A stretch of 64,000 nucleotides of DNA from Alopecurus myosuroides (taxonomy: Eukaryota > Streptophyta > Magnoliopsida > Poales > Poaceae): positions 270,275,765 to 270,339,764 of the forward strand of contig CM054062.1 of NCBI GenBank assembly GCA_028641055.1. The letters are read 5' to 3'. Position 1 is the stretch's first letter. Every line of letters begins with the position of its first letter. A program made the position numbers and the translations under genes. Positions 35,289-47,845 of the stretch are shown in pieces. Under the pieces are notes generated by a model, which saw only the letters and a program-made list of their open reading frames with translations, did no database searches and was not told the DNA's origin.

Positions 35289-35649
35289 CACTAGTAGAAA
35301 AAGGGCCTTTGGTCCTGGGCTGTAGTCCCCATTGGGTTTTGGACGGGGACTATAGGCGAGAGTAGTCCCGGTTCAAATGCTAGGAGGCTGTGCTGGGCTA
35401 GTCCTAGGTCGAACGGGACCTCTAGTCCCGGTTTGTAATACGGACCAGGACTAGAGGGGTGGTGGCAACAGTTCGCCTGGCGCGAGCCCTAATACGGACC
35501 GGGACTAAAGGCCCAAACCGTTCACCTCCCGCGCTTTGGAAACCGTTCTGAGCGATCAAAACAATACGGGAAAGGCAATAGAGACGCCATTTCTCTGTTC
35601 ATCATCGTCTCCATTGTCCTCTCTCCTCTCTTCTTCCCCATCCTCCACC

Positions 35650-36623
35650 ATGAATCCAATTACTCGGTACGGGAATGTGCCCGCACATGGCAAGACTGTT
35701 CTCAATGTCGTCTACACAAACGACAGCGCCAAGGTGGAGGATTTTCTTTCCAATTTCGAGGAATGGCTTGAAGAGGAGTAATACAAGTTCATGGGCCTTG
35801 ATATCGAGTACACGACTGATCAACAAGATGTTTCCGTCATCCAACTTTGTTACAAGAAAAATGCCATCGTCTTCCAGTGGGAAAGGTAATACGAAACTTG
35901 TAGTGAAAGAATTTAGGGGCTTCTTTTGATTCATAGGATAGGACAATTGCATAGGATAGCAACATGTCCATTTGAATCCTATGGGAAGAGCAATTCCTCG
36001 TCTTTGATTCATTGGAGAACATGTCATAGTTAATTTAGGGGCTTCTTTTGATTCATAAGGATAGGAAAATTGCATAGGATAGCAAACATGTCCATATATA
36101 TAAGCATTGTCCAATACTCATGGAGTTCTATTTGTTCCATTTGTTGTTGAAGTGAAAGAATATACTTGTTGCAGCAGTATTTAACATTTGTTCCATTTGT
36201 TGTTGCAGCAATGACAAGCATTGTCCAATACTCATAGATTTCCTTCGCAACGGCATACATTTTGCTAGAGTTGATACAACGAATGGCATGATCAAGATGA
36301 GTCGCACATGCGGTATTGAGATACCACCTGCTTGCCACATTGATCTCCAGGGCTTGTTCAAGCTTGAGCATCCCAAGACTTCAATGGCTAATATGACAGT
36401 TGTCGTGATCGGCGAGGAGTACGCTGATATGAAGACAAAATTCCCCAAGATTCAACACGAATTCTGGTAGAAGACCCCACTTGACGCTATCAACACTGGG
36501 TATGCAACAATAGATGCATACGTTGCATACAAGTTGTACCACATGATTGAAATCGTCAACTATGGGCAGCATCACGTAGTACCACCTCCTGCTTGGGGGG
36601 ATTCTGATCCGAAGGACGAATAG
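35650..36623 (+). pseudogene. Captured 3'-5' exonuclease-like (WRN/RNase D fold) gene in CACTA
   Basis: Exon 1 (35650-35885) starts 'MNPITRYGNVPAHGKTVLNV' and contains the Exo I D-x-E motif in 'FMGLDIEYTTDQQDVSVIQL'. The intron is 35886-36208 (GT-AG, phase kept: AG|C = Ser). Exon 2 continues 'NDKHCPILIDFLRNGIHF', 'RTCGIEIPPACHIDLQGLF', and after a stop 'PLDAINTGYATIDAYVAYKL'. The last has the Exo III Y-A-x-x-D pattern of DEDDy exonucleases. It ends near 36623. In-frame stops at 35779 (TAA) and 36468 (TAG) disable it. Known relatives degrade nucleic acid 3' to 5'. Its position between CACTA subterminal repeats indicates capture by the transposon. Confidence 0.8.
35913..36090. repeat. Direct repeat in exonuclease intron
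   Basis: 'TTTAGGGGCTTCTTTTGATT' followed by 'GATAGGANAATTGCATAGGATAGCAA' occurs twice, starting near 35911 and 36025 (about 114 bp apart), inside the intron of the captured exonuclease gene. Confidence 0.7.
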
Positions 36624-36959
36624 TGTTTGAAATGGTGAACACTTCTATCTCTATTATTATGTACTCCTTGGGGTCTCTCCTGATCCAGACGAGTTGTTTG
36701 CAGTGGCGACTTTTACCTCTATTATTATGTAGTGCTTTCTGCAATGGATATCCGAACTATTATTTATATTAATTATGTCCATGTTTAAGTATGATGTGAG
36801 CAAGCTTTCTGAAGCATTGTGATGTATGTGTTGAATTGTTAGTATCATGTCATTCTATTATATATAGTTTTTCTCTCTTTCAGCAAGCATTGTGATGCTA
36901 CCTTTCTAATATTATGTTACTTTCGTACGTGTTATTGGCATAGTTTCTTGTTTATCATA
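36624..36959. other. CACTA internal noncoding sequence
   Basis: AT-rich sequence between the exonuclease pseudogene and the copia insertion; probably its 3' region. No gene seen. Confidence 0.5.
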
Positions 36960-38362
36960 TGAACGGATAGTATGGGCACCTAGAGGGCGGGGGTAATAGG
37001 TGTTACGACCAATTTTATTTTTTCTTCAAATTAAAGCTTGACACAAAGGTAAATTCTCTAGATTATACAACTAAGGTGAATTTACCTATATGAAAAGAAC
37101 ATCAATAAACACAATACAAGCACAAAGTAAAGGAGAGGGAGCAAGGTAACCGATAACGGAAGCACGCGGAGACACGATGTAATCCCGAGTTCCTCCTTGT
37201 TAAGGGAGTACGTCTCGTTGGAGGGGTGTGAGTTTCGCCACGAAGGCCTACTCAACGTCACAAAGGCCTCACCCTATTCTTCGATGAACCCCGCCACAAA
37301 GTCCTAGTCCACCTTCCACTATAGATCCCCTTTTAGGCAGGAATCGAGTTCTTCACAATAAGCTTGAGGCACACACCCACAACCAAATTGGGGCCTCCCA
37401 AGAATCTCCAAGAATAACCAAGAGTAGAAATGAGGTCTAGGTTTTCCACACAAAGAAACCCTAGACTAGTTCCCCTCAAGCAAATGAGGGGGGAATGGAA
37501 AACCGGTTGGTGAAGATGTAGATAGGGGCCTTGTCCCAATCCTCCAAAGACAAACAAGTTTGGGTGGAGGGATTGGGAGATCTACCAAGGTGGGTGAGCT
37601 CAATTAATGGAGCATTCAAGTCTGGGCGAGCTAGCTTGAGGAAGAAGAAGGGGAGGGGGTATTTATACCCCTCACCTAAAATCTAGTCGTTTGAGGGCTT
37701 TCTGCGAAAGTCACACCGGAGACTCCGGCCTGAAGGCCGGAGACTCTGGTCTGAAAAGAATCCGGACTTCTCCAGATGGGATGGAGACTCTCCACTGGGT
37801 CGGACGCTGGACAATCTTTGGACACTCTCTGGACCCATGGCAGTGGGTGACATTGTCTTGTCTTGGTGAAGAAAAAGCTTCATTCCGGAGACTCCGGTCT
37901 ACTGGGGCTGGAGACTCCAGCCACACCGGAGGCTACGCAGAGTTTCTGTTGGCTTCTTGTCTCCTTCGTGGAGAGGGTGTATGAGGTGAGTTGAGTGCAG
38001 TGACACAGCCGGGAGTCCGGAGACTCCAGCCTAGCACCCCGAAGACTCTGGTCTAGACCGGAGACTCCGGGCACTCTCCGCACACTCTCCGAAGGGGTTC
38101 CAGTGGGTGCCACCACTTGCTCATTTCTTCTCCTTCGCAGGAAATTGCTCACACCGGAGACTCCGGTCTGGTGAACCAGAGACTCCGTCCTGGAATTAAT
38201 CCCAACAGCTTCTAAACATGTAGTTCTCTTTGAACTTTTTGTAGATCACACCACCAATGGTAATTTAATCAAAATGACCCTGAAACATCAGCACACATTA
38301 ATAGATATACTCGTGTTGTTAACAAACACTCAAAACAAGATTTAAGAGAATTTGCGCTTTCA
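36960..38362 (-). mobile_element. 3' LTR of the copia element (1403 bp)
   Basis: TGAACGGATAGT...GCGCTTTCA. Directly inside it (38363-38378) the minus strand reads 'CCAAAAAGGGGGAGAC', the polypurine tract. Contains several 'CCGGAGACTCCGG'-type palindromes between 37715 and 38170. Confidence 0.92.
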
Positions 38363-38807
38363 GTCTCCCCCTTTTTGGTGTTTGATGACAACACAAATAT
38401 TTGCAATGATAAACACAACTAGGCATTGGTTTGTAAAAATAGACGGGCTCCTCAACAACAAAGTCATGAGCTCCCCCTATGTTTTACAAACTAACACCAC
38501 ATTCAACAATAGTGAATAATACAATTGCATGCATAGGTAAAATAAGTAAAGCGAGATATTAGCACAACCATTAGATAGCTTCACCACATAGTCTCACAAC
38601 ACACACAAACTAAGTTCACTAGGAAGGGAAACTTGAAAGCAACTAAGATAAAGGGAACACAAGCCATAAAAGCAAATCAAGTCCAAGGACTTGTGTTCCG
38701 AAGCAAAGCAACCATTAAAAATCCCCGAGAAGTATAGATAGCACTCCCCCCCTCTTTGGCATCGAGACACCAAAAGGGAAAAGAGAAACTACACGAAACC
38801 GAAAGGA

Positions 38808-40402
38808 TCACTCATCCCCATTGTACTCCTCGTCATCATCATCATCTCTTGGTTCCTCCTCTTCATCCTTGTCATCTTCTTCATCCTCTTCACCAGCAGT
38901 CTGAGTCTCTTTTTCTTCCTTGGTCATTGGAGCCTTTCCACGGTTGTTGGAAGAAGATGGAGCTGATGTAACCTCTTCAAAGTCACCCCACGGAAACGAA
39001 GAGGTGTTCCACTCATGATAGGACATGGTCACGGACTCAGGAGTAGGCTCAAGTGGAGGGGTAGTTACAATACCTGCATTATCCTGAAGACGAGTGAGCA
39101 TCTTCTTCATCTCCCTCCTTTCCTTATAGGCCTCTTGATTCTCTATGTGTACAGCAATAGTCATGCACAAAATGTTGCGCTAGAACCATGAGAGCTTCTT
39201 CATCTCATCCTGAACCTCTTCCTTGCCCTAACGGCGAGTAGGAGGGTCGGCATTCTTCCTCCTAGCCCTTGGAGCCTTAGCCTCAACATCACCCATAGGG
39301 GTGTCCTCATCATCAACAAATTGAGTAGACAAAATTTGAAGGGAGCCAGAAAGATGCTTTGTCTCAAACGCAAGACCCGGTACCTTCTCCAAGATAAGCT
39401 TCATCACATAAGGAGCATAAAAGGCACTTTCTTGGGCTCGATCATGGCATGATAGATCTCCTCCTTGATGAAGTACATGACATCAAACTCAAAGCCCACA
39501 TAGTCCGGTCCAGCATGGTGGCACTTGAAAGCATGGTGAAGCAAGTTCACAAGCCCGCCGCGAATATTATCCACATTCCCGGCCTTTGGGGCAATGTTGC
39601 AACGAAAAAGGCCGAGGAGGATGTTGTAGACACACTTCAAGTCCTTGGCGCTGCCTACAATTGTGAGTTTGTCATACATAGGAGCCAACCTTTTATTGTC
39701 ATAAGCAACACCGGTAACATGCATCTTCTTTCCATTGTCACCATGAAGAGGATAACCAAGAAGCTCGAAGAGCGTGAGAAGGGACGACTCGCACTTGAGG
39801 GGGCCAATCATCCAAGTCAATGGAATATCCTCCTCCTCTCCAAAGGTAACAATGGCAAATAATTGTTGGACTACCTTGATATTGTAGTCCTGTTGGACGC
39901 CCACAAGATTCTCAAGTCCTAGTTTACTCATCACCAAGACAACTTCCTCAAAGTACTCCTTCGTGGCCAGAGCATCTAGATCAAGAACCTTCTGATGATA
40001 GACTAGATGTGCAAGATGGTTGTAGACCTCTGTTTGGATGAGCTCTTTCTCCTTCCTCCAATAGTTAGGACTATTAGTAGTGCGAGCCATATAGAAGAAT
40101 GGTTGCGCTCTCATAATCCTATACTCGCTATTGTTCATGCCCTTTGAGGTGGAGATCCTATCAAACCTGGCCTTCTGTGCATGTTCTTGCCTTTAGTACT
40201 CTAAGATAGCTTCCTCTCGGTTACGGTCATCTTCAATAGTCCGGCACTGAGCCACTCTCCTAGACTCTAGATCAGTGACAAGGTAGTTGCGAGAATGACC
40301 ACGGTACCTCCTTGGATTGACATTAGGATTCGATGAGGATGATTTGGTCCTTTTCCCTGAAAAACAGCCAAACAACAACAAAGAATAGGAGTAGATGAGC
40401 AT
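38808..40402 (-). pseudogene. Extra 3' ORF of Sire-lineage copia (env-like position)
   Basis: From about 40402: 'RYRGHSRNYLVTDLESRRV', a stop at 40196, then the open part 40138-39404 with 'MNNSEYRIMRAQPFFYMA', 'WMIGPLKCESSLLTLFELL', 'AGPDYVGFEFDVMYFIKEE'. After a stop it continues to an acidic C-terminus (39170-38808, 'DDKDEEEEPRDDDDDEEY') with a coiled-coil segment 'AYKERREMKKMLTRLQDN'. It occupies the place of the env-like ORF in this lineage. I see no signal peptide or membrane span, and it resembles the widespread 'putative plant transposon protein' type. Function unknown. Confidence 0.6.
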
Positions 40403-40439
40403 GCATGTCCAGGAGCCAAGTGGAGAAACCAGCAGGAGA

Positions 40440-41060
40440 TTGTGGAGAAAAATTTCTGTTTCTGCACCGGAGTCTCAGGCCTCAGGGAGCGGACTCTCTC
40501 ATCCACACCGGAGTCTCCAGTCCTGGGGACCGGAGTCTCGGTCCCTGCGGCAGTTTCTCCAGATGCAGATCCAAAAGCTTCTACTCCACTATCTACTGAT
40601 GTTTTCCAGATGAATGTACCGTCTAAGAAAGTTTATACCATATGTGTCCACGACAAACTCTTCAAATAAAATGCATCTAGGTCAAACCCTACATGAAAGA
40701 GAGAGAGAGAGGGAGAGAGGAGGTACCCTTTTCATACATGGTGCAGATCCTGGAGGGGAAGGAGCTTCCCCCTCGAGTAGGAGTGGAGGGAGCCCGGCGG
40801 AGGCGGATTCCGGCGGAGGTGGATTCCGGCGGCCGGATGGGGTCCTGGGCGACGGCGGTGATGCATGAGACGTGGGGGTCGGGGTGGAATGGGGGATTAT
40901 GGGAAACCCTCCACCCTGATCCCCTTATGTCTTTGCAGAAACCGCCAGGCCGGAGTCTCCAGTGTACACCGGAATCTCCGTGCTTAGGCCGGAGACTTTG
41001 GCCAGACTGGAGTCTCCGGTGTTACACACCGGAATCTCCGGCCCCAAAGCTCCAGAAACA
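40440..41060. repeat. CCGGAGTCTCC palindrome-rich cluster inside copia
   Basis: Repeated 'CACCGGAGTCTCC', 'GGACCGGAGTCTC', 'GGCCGGAGTCTCCAG' and 'ACACCGGAATCTCCG' motifs at 40467-40550 and 40945-41045, the same motif class as in the LTRs, with a (GA)n tract at 40697-40715 between them. Confidence 0.65.
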
Positions 41061-41549
41061 CCCAGATTTTGTGGGGACATGCATGTGGCTATAAAACTTG
41101 TTTTTTATGAAAGTTTTGGCTTGGTATAAGAAAAACTAAGTAGGTATGGTACTTTACACTCAAAGTTTGCAAGATCCAAACAACTAAAGACCAAACTTTG
41201 AGTGAGTTTCCCAAGAAAACCAACTAAACTCAAAAGGAGAGAAAGAAGTCAAATAAAAATTAAATAACCACCAAATAGGGAAGAAATCTTCAATAGAAGA
41301 GGTTGGTGGCCTAAGACACCATGTAAGAGATTATGGCATGATACCGCGAAGATATATCTTGGGTGCATTGCCAATTCTCGACATTGAAGCTCACAATTCA
41401 ACAATAGAAATAGAAAGATAACAATGAATTTTTGCTTTGGGCATAATGGGGGAGGGAGAACCCAATGTGTTAGGATAACACCCCCCCTATGTCCATGCCT
41501 ACACCTAAACCCAAACACATAGTCAACTATAGGGGTGTGTGCAAGATCC

Positions 41550-42829
41550 TCAAGTCAAACTCCTTGAATCTATGATATTTAGCTCATTTCTCAAAAATAT
41601 GAATCTTGAATCATCGAGAGGCTTCATGAATATGTCCGCGAGATTATCCTTGGTTGGTATATATGCTAGCTCAATATCACCTCTTGCCACATGATCCTGG
41701 ATGAAATGATGACGAATCTCATTATGCTTCATCCTTGTGTGTTGCACTAGGTTGTAGGCGATCTTGACGACACTCTCATTGTCACACAAGAGTGGCATCT
41801 TATCCAAATGAACATCATAGTATTTGAGGGTTTGCCTCATCCATAGTAATTTGGTGCAAGCACTAGCAGCCGCCACATACTTGGCTTCAGCGGTGGAGAG
41901 AGATATACAATTTTGCTTCTTAGAAGGCCAACTCACCAAAGACCTACCAAGGAATTGGGAAGCCCGGGAAGTAGATTTCTATCATCTTGATCACCGGCCC
42001 AATACGAGTCCGTGTACCCTTGGAGAGAAAATGGTGCCCCCTTTGGATACCACAAACCAAATCTTGAGGTATGAACCAAATACCAAAAGATCCTATGGAC
42101 CACCACCAAGTGACTTTGCTTAGGAGCCTCTTGATACCTTTCACACACACCTACACTCGACACAATATTGTGCCTAGATGAACAAAGGTAAAGCAAAGAA
42201 CCAATCATAGAACGATACAACTTTTGGTCCACATCTTTACCATCCGGATTGCGCTTAAGATGGCATTTGACTTGCATTGGAGAGACTTTCTCTTTAGAAC
42301 CTTGGAAGTTAAACCTCTTGAGCATGTCTTGGGTATACTTGGCTTGAGAGATGAAAGTCCCACGAGCCAATTTCTTGATTTCAAAGCCAAGAAAGAATCT
42401 CAACTCTCCCATCATAGACATCTCGAACCTGTCAGTCATAAGCTTTGAGAACTCATTATCAAAACCTTAGTTAGTTGATCCAAAGATAATATCATCCACG
42501 TAGAGTTGTCATATGAAAAGTTCTCCCTTTACCCTCTTTGTGAAAAGACTGGGGTCGATCTTCCCAACTTCAAATCCACAGTCTACCAACAACTCTCTAA
42601 GGTGCTCATACCACTCACGTGGTGCTTGTTTAAGTCCATAGAGCGCCTTATCAAGTTTGTAGACATGGTTAGGGAAGTTGAGGTTCTCGAACCCCGGAGG
42701 TTGCTTTACATATACCTCCTCTTTCAGTGGACCATTTAGAAATGCACTTTTGACATCTATTTGTTGCAATCTGAAATTATGCGAAGATGCATATGCAAAA
42801 AGGATATAGATGGACTCAAAACGAGCCAC
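41550..42829 (-). pseudogene. Copia reverse transcriptase and RNase H
   Basis: RT: 42829-42509 'FRLQQIDVKSAFLNGPLKE', 'NHVYKLDKALYGLKQAPRE'. A stop at 42509-42511 sits just before the catalytic box YVDDI at 42488-42502. A second frame 42439-41933 carries 'MSMMGELRFFLGFEIKKL' and 'YRSMIGSLLYLCSSRHNI'. RNase H: 41939-41550 'ISLSTAEAKYVAAASACT', 'CDNESVVKIAYN', 'ADIFMKPL'. Stops and frame changes prevent a continuous product. Confidence 0.9.
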
Positions 42830-43015
42830 GAGAGCATAGGTTTCATCAAAGTCAATGTCTTACACTTGAGTGTAGTCTTGAGCCACCAATCTTGCTTTGT
42901 TCCTTATGAGAATGAATGCTCATCTTGCTTGTTCTTGAATATCCACTTAGTGCCAATAACATTGTGGAAATTCTTCGGCTTCTCAACTGGCTTCAAAACT
43001 TTATTGCGCTCAAAG

Positions 43016-43651
43016 TTATGAGCTGATCATGCATAGCTCCAACCAATACGAGTCCTCAAGAGCTTCAAACACTTTCTTTGGTTCCACCATGGATATGTGA
43101 GCTTGATGCTCACTAAAGTTTGCCAATTTCCTTCTTGTGGATCTTCTAGCTTGAACATCTTCTAACACCTTGTCATTGGATGCATCAATACGATTCAAGG
43201 CTTTTCTAATCCTTCTAGCACGATGGGATTCGATCTCCTCATTATTGCGAGGAGGAATCACTTGATCATCTTGATCATTTGGGTCCCGGTCTTGACCAAA
43301 ATGTTGTCCTTGATCATCATCTTCAAGACTAGCTTCAACTTGAGGAGAAGAAGACGAAGAAGGTTGATCTTAGCCTTGACCTTGGCTAGCTTGAATGATA
43401 GGAGTGGTTGGTTCTTGCATAACAACTTTATCAAGAAGAGGAGGGTCTTGAGCTTGTTCTTGGTTAGGTGCATCATTGGCTTCCTTGGCATGTTCTTCTA
43501 TTTTAGATGAGGGCTCCACTTGAGTAGAGCATAATTCTTCTCGATCTGCCACAAGGTGTCCCTCGATGGGGCGGAAAAATCCCACACCCGTCCTTCCTAT
43601 GGCTTCTTGAGAAATTTCAACATCTACATTAGAAACATAAAATTGCGCCAC
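43016..43651 (-). pseudogene. Copia linker between integrase and RT
   Basis: Gln/Glu/Pro-rich linker frames ('ANDAPNQEQAQDPPLLDKV', 'RIDASNDKVLEDVQARRST') typical of the variable region after integrase in this lineage. Interrupted near 43380 and 43260. Confidence 0.6.
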
Positions 43652-43877
43652 TTGGGAGCCATCATTTTCCTCGAAAACTACACTACAAGATTATATGACA
43701 ATCCGTGGGGCCTTGTCAAAGACTCTATAAGTGTGGGATTCAGCATCGTAACCAGCAAATATACCCTCAACAGATTTAGCTTGGAATTTAGACAAACGAA
43801 CACCTTTGATCAAATAAAAACACTTACAACCAAATAGATGAAAGTAGGATATGTTGGATTTGTTGCCAGTGAAGATT

Positions 43878-44697
43878 TCATATGGAGTCTTTCATTAAGC
43901 CCTTGTGAATGTAGAGCCAGTTAGAGGAGTGGCATGCCATAGAGATGGCTTTGGCCCATAGATATTGGGGAGAAGAATACTCCGCCAACATGGTCCTAGC
44001 CATATCCAAGAGAGTATGATTCTTACTTTCGGCTACATCATTTTTGAGGGGTATATGCAGCAGAATATTGATGACGAATACCCTCTTCACTAATAAATTC
44101 ATTTAGGGTGTAGTTCTTGAACTCGGTGCCATTGTAACTCCTAATGGCCATGATTGGGACATTGTGTTGACGTTGCACTTGGTTGGAGAAGTCGATGATG
44201 GTTTGTTGAGTCTCACTCTTCAACTTGAAGAAACAAACCCAAGTATATTTTGAATAGTCATCGACAACCACCAAACAATACGTCTTGCCTCCAAGACTAG
44301 CCTCGGGCACGACACCAAAGAGATCAACATGGAGAAGCTCCAAGATCCTCTTTGATGAGATAATGGTCTTGCACTTATGGGAGGCATCATGCATCTTTCT
44401 TTCAACACAACCCCTACAAACACGATCTTTGGAAAAGGAAACATTTTCTTTTAGTCCGAGGATAAGGCCACCTCTGTGAAGATTTTACAAAGTTCTCATG
44501 TTGACATGGGATAGACGGCGATGCCACAACCACCCCACATCCGCCTTTCCTAAAAGACACATCGCTTGAGAGTTGATAGAATTTGAAAAGTCCACCACAT
44601 GCAACTCATTTTTGACATGTCCCACGTATGCAACGTCAAGAGTCTTGCTCCACAAAAGGACCACAATGTCAGGTTCAAAGAAGACAAAATACCCCAT
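43878..44697 (-). pseudogene. Copia GAG-pre-integrase and integrase, catalytic Asp lost
   Basis: GAG-pre-integrase 'DVGWLWHRRLSHVNMRTL' (44697-44485). Integrase core 44394-44038: 'ELLHVDLFGVVPEASLGGK' (first Asp) and 'MAIRSYNGTEFKNYTLNEF', where the second catalytic Asp (normally S-D-N-G) is Tyr, codon at 44134-44136. After a frame change the third residue is kept in 'VAESKNHTLLDMARTMLAE'. Stops near 44480 and 44040 break the frame. Confidence 0.9.
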
Positions 44698-44957
44698 CTT
44701 CCCTATAGAACAAACTGAAAGTAAATTGAAACCAAGGGGGATTCGAAAAGCATGACATCAACAATAGTGACATCCGGAGCAATCACAACCTTCTGAACCC
44801 CATTACCTTAGACTTGGACTTATCTCCATAAGTGATGGTTGCATCATTCGTATTTGGTCGCTACTCCTTCACAAGTTCCTTGCTTCCAGTCATATGACTA
44901 GTGCATCCACTATGAGTTATCCATTTAGACCCACCGGAAGCATAGTCCTACAAGAAA

Positions 44958-45360
44958 TCATTGACTAGAGTTAGGACCCGAGGAGGGTCCCCTCATGTTA
45001 GAAACAAGGGTCTTTGGGACCCAAATAGTGTAGTCAATGTAACCTTCAATAGGACCAACATATTTACCTTGCACAACACCATAAAAGTCAACATATAAGA
45101 AATGGTGAGGATTGCTAGTTCCCGCGGGGTTGCTACGAGTAGTGTCGTATTTAATGACAACACCACTCGCACCAACATTCTTCTTAGCTTGTGCGGTCTT
45201 GTCCTTGTTCTTGTTCTTGTTCTTCTTGTTCTTCTTCTTGGCAACATAGCCAAGACCTTGCTTTCCCACTTGTGGTTTAGGAGCAACTTGTGGCTTTGAA
45301 TCCACTTGCGGCTTAGGAGCCACAACCTTCTCAACACTAGGGCCCTTGCCCTTGATTCTT
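44958..45360 (-). pseudogene. Copia gag-pol linker (Lys-rich)
   Basis: Frame with 'MAPKPQVDSKPQVAPKPQV', 'KKKNKKNKNKNKDKTAQ' and 'NPHHFLYVDFYGVVQGKY', the basic linker before the protease/pre-integrase region. The repeated KNKNKNK comes from a TTCTTG/TTGTTC repeat at 45200-45240. Confidence 0.65.
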
Positions 45361-45866
45361 GCTAGCTCTTCTTTAACCTAGCATTCTCCTCGACAATATT
45401 TGCATGATCACAAGAATAAGTATATTGAATTGATTGAATTGAGTTTGAAGTTGTTCATGTGACTTTTTGAGGGTAGAGTTTTCACTCTCCAATGCCTTGT
45501 GAGCCTTGGTGAGTTTTTCTAATTCCTCAGTTATTTTATCATGACCAACCCAAAACTCAATCTTTTCCTTCTAGACTTTTTATACTTAGAAATAGCAAGG
45601 TCACGTTCTTTAGTTATGTTAGAAATTAATTCATTATGTGACTCTTCAATGGATTCAAGTTCTTCCTTAAGAGAGACTCGACCCTCATGTTCTTCCTCAA
45701 GAGTCATAGAGAGAGATGCCTTTTCATCGACATTCCTTCTTTCAATCTCACATTTCCTCTCAAGAGCCTCATGGGCCTATCCCAATTGTCTCATGAGGAG
45801 TTCAAAGTACCTCTTGGTCTCACCTTGCACGTTAGACATAAATCATTCCAAAGAGGAAATTTCATA

Positions 45867-46294
45867 TCATACACTAAGACTAGCAATGTTATTCATTTCA
45901 TTTGGAGTCTTAGAGATGTTACAAGATGATACCTCCAAGGCCTTAGCCATGAAGCACTTGGCGGAGGGTTGAGGAAGATTGGGGTATTCGAAGAGAGATG
46001 AAGATGATGATGTTGATGCAATAGCAAGAGCAGTCACTTCACTTGTGGATTCTTCTTCTTCATCATAAGAATCATACTCTTCTTGGGTCACTAGCACAAA
46101 CTTAGTAGGATACTTCTTGTTGAAGGGTTTCGTCTTGAAATGAGGTTTATTGTAAGACACTTTTGACTTGTCCTTGCGAATAAGATCCCCTCCATTATGC
46201 TCTATATTCTCATAAGGGCACTCCACAATAAACTGATGCTTATCTTGACAATTGAAACAAGCTCTCATTTTTTTGAGTCCCTTTCTTGCCATAG
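45867..46294 (-). pseudogene. Copia gag C-terminus with defective zinc knuckle
   Basis: Reads 'MARKGLKKMRACFNCQDKHQ' then 'FIVECPYENIEHNGG'. The CX2CX4HX4C knuckle is altered: His is one position early, and Gln occupies its normal place. It continues into an acidic Ser-rich tail. The upstream gag lies on the other side of the solo LTR (47846-48965). Confidence 0.8.
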
Positions 46295-46299
46295 CTTGA

Positions 46300-47840
46300 T
46301 GATGCCCGTGATACACACGTTTGTTGGGAGACCCCAAGAGGAGGGTGTGATGAGCAAAGCGGTAGGTATTTCCCCTTAGTTAGGAACCAAGGTTATCAAT
46401 CCAGTAGGAGAAAGAGGACCTTCAGAAGGTTGATGCCACTGACGGTGGTGTTGGCGCTTCACCGGTGTCAGCAACAACGTGGAACCTGCACGCAACACAA
46501 CCAAAACACTTTTCCCCAACGGTACACTGAGGTTGTCAATCTCACCGGTCTTGCTGAAAACAAAGATTAGACGTATAGTGTGGAAAACAGTGTATGCTTG
46601 GAGTAAGTAAAAAAAGCAGGAAATAGTTGTGGTTTGCTTTAACAGTGTGGAAAAATGGATCGGTGTTCATAGTTTCACTAGTGGTGTCTCTCCATAAAAG
46701 ATAGCATGTTGGGTGAACAAATTAGAGCTGGGAAATTGACAAATAGAGGTTGGACCGTAGTGCACAATGTGACATGAAGATTACTATGGTATTTAGGGCG
46801 GGCATTACAACAAGATACATAGACCGACATCCATCTGCATCTATGACTAATAATCCACCCTCAGGTGATCATCCGAACCCCCTTAGGTATTAAGTTGCAA
46901 GCAACAGATAATTGCATTAAACAAAGTGTGTAATGTAAGCAATTATTATGCACGCGGGCACTCTCACCGCTGTTTTCTCCCTAATGACAACAACACATCC
47001 TCCCCCTTCACGTTTCTGTCACTCGAGCAAGGCAACAAGGAGGCATGAACCCACTATCAAGCATAAATACTCCCTCTTGGAGTCACTAGCAACTACTTGG
47101 CCAGAATAACCACTAGCAACGGAAAGCATGCAAGATCACAAATAACATATGCAATAAAGACTATAATCAACTTGGCATAAGGTCAATATTCATCGGATCC
47201 CAGCAAACACAGCATATAGAATTACATAAGATCAATCTCGATCATGATAGGCAGCTCACGAGATCTAAACATGGAGGCATATGAGGAGAAAACAACCATC
47301 TAGCTACAGCTACGAACCCGTAGTCCAGAGATGAACTACTCACGCATCACTTCGGAGGCAGACATGGTGATGTAGACCCCCCCTGATCTAGGGTTGACGG
47401 TGACGGTGGCTGCGGAACTTTTTTGGGGATTTTGATCAGGTGCTTAGGGTTTTCCATCCGGGGGGCTTAAATAGGCAAAAGGGAAAAGGCGGTGGAGCTC
47501 CAGGGGCCCCACACCTATAGGTGGCGCGGCCGGGGGGACCCGTGCCACCCTATGGTGTGGCCCCCCTGTTGCCCCTCTTCGACTCCTCTTCGGTCTTCTG
47601 GATGCTTTCGGGGAAAATAGGACTTCCGGGCTTCGAACTTTCCAATTCCGAGAATATTTCCAGAACGAGTTTTCTGAAACTAAAAATAGCAGAAAACAGG
47701 GAACTGGCTCTGTGGCATCTTGTCAATAGGTTAGTCCGGAAAATCGATAAAAATGCTATAAATAAGGGAGAAAACAAGTAGCAATTGGCAAAATATGATC
47801 ATGGAGCATCAGAAATTATAGATACGTTGGAGACGTATCG
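46300..47840 (-). mobile_element. Solo LTR-like element inserted in copia gag (1541 bp)
   Basis: Begins 'TGATGCCCGTGATACACACG' and ends 'GATACGTTGGAGACGTATCG', flanked by a perfect 5-bp duplication CTTGA at 46295-46299 and 47841-47845. On the minus strand this is CGATACGTCTCC...GGGCATCA, close to TG...CA. The gag frame resumes on both sides, so the insertion is precise. No ORF; family name not assigned. Confidence 0.85.
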
Positions 47841-47845
47841 CTTGA

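Noticed and set aside
38808..40402. Calling the copia 3' ORF an envelope protein
   Set aside because: No signal peptide, membrane span or glycoprotein features; only the position is env-like.
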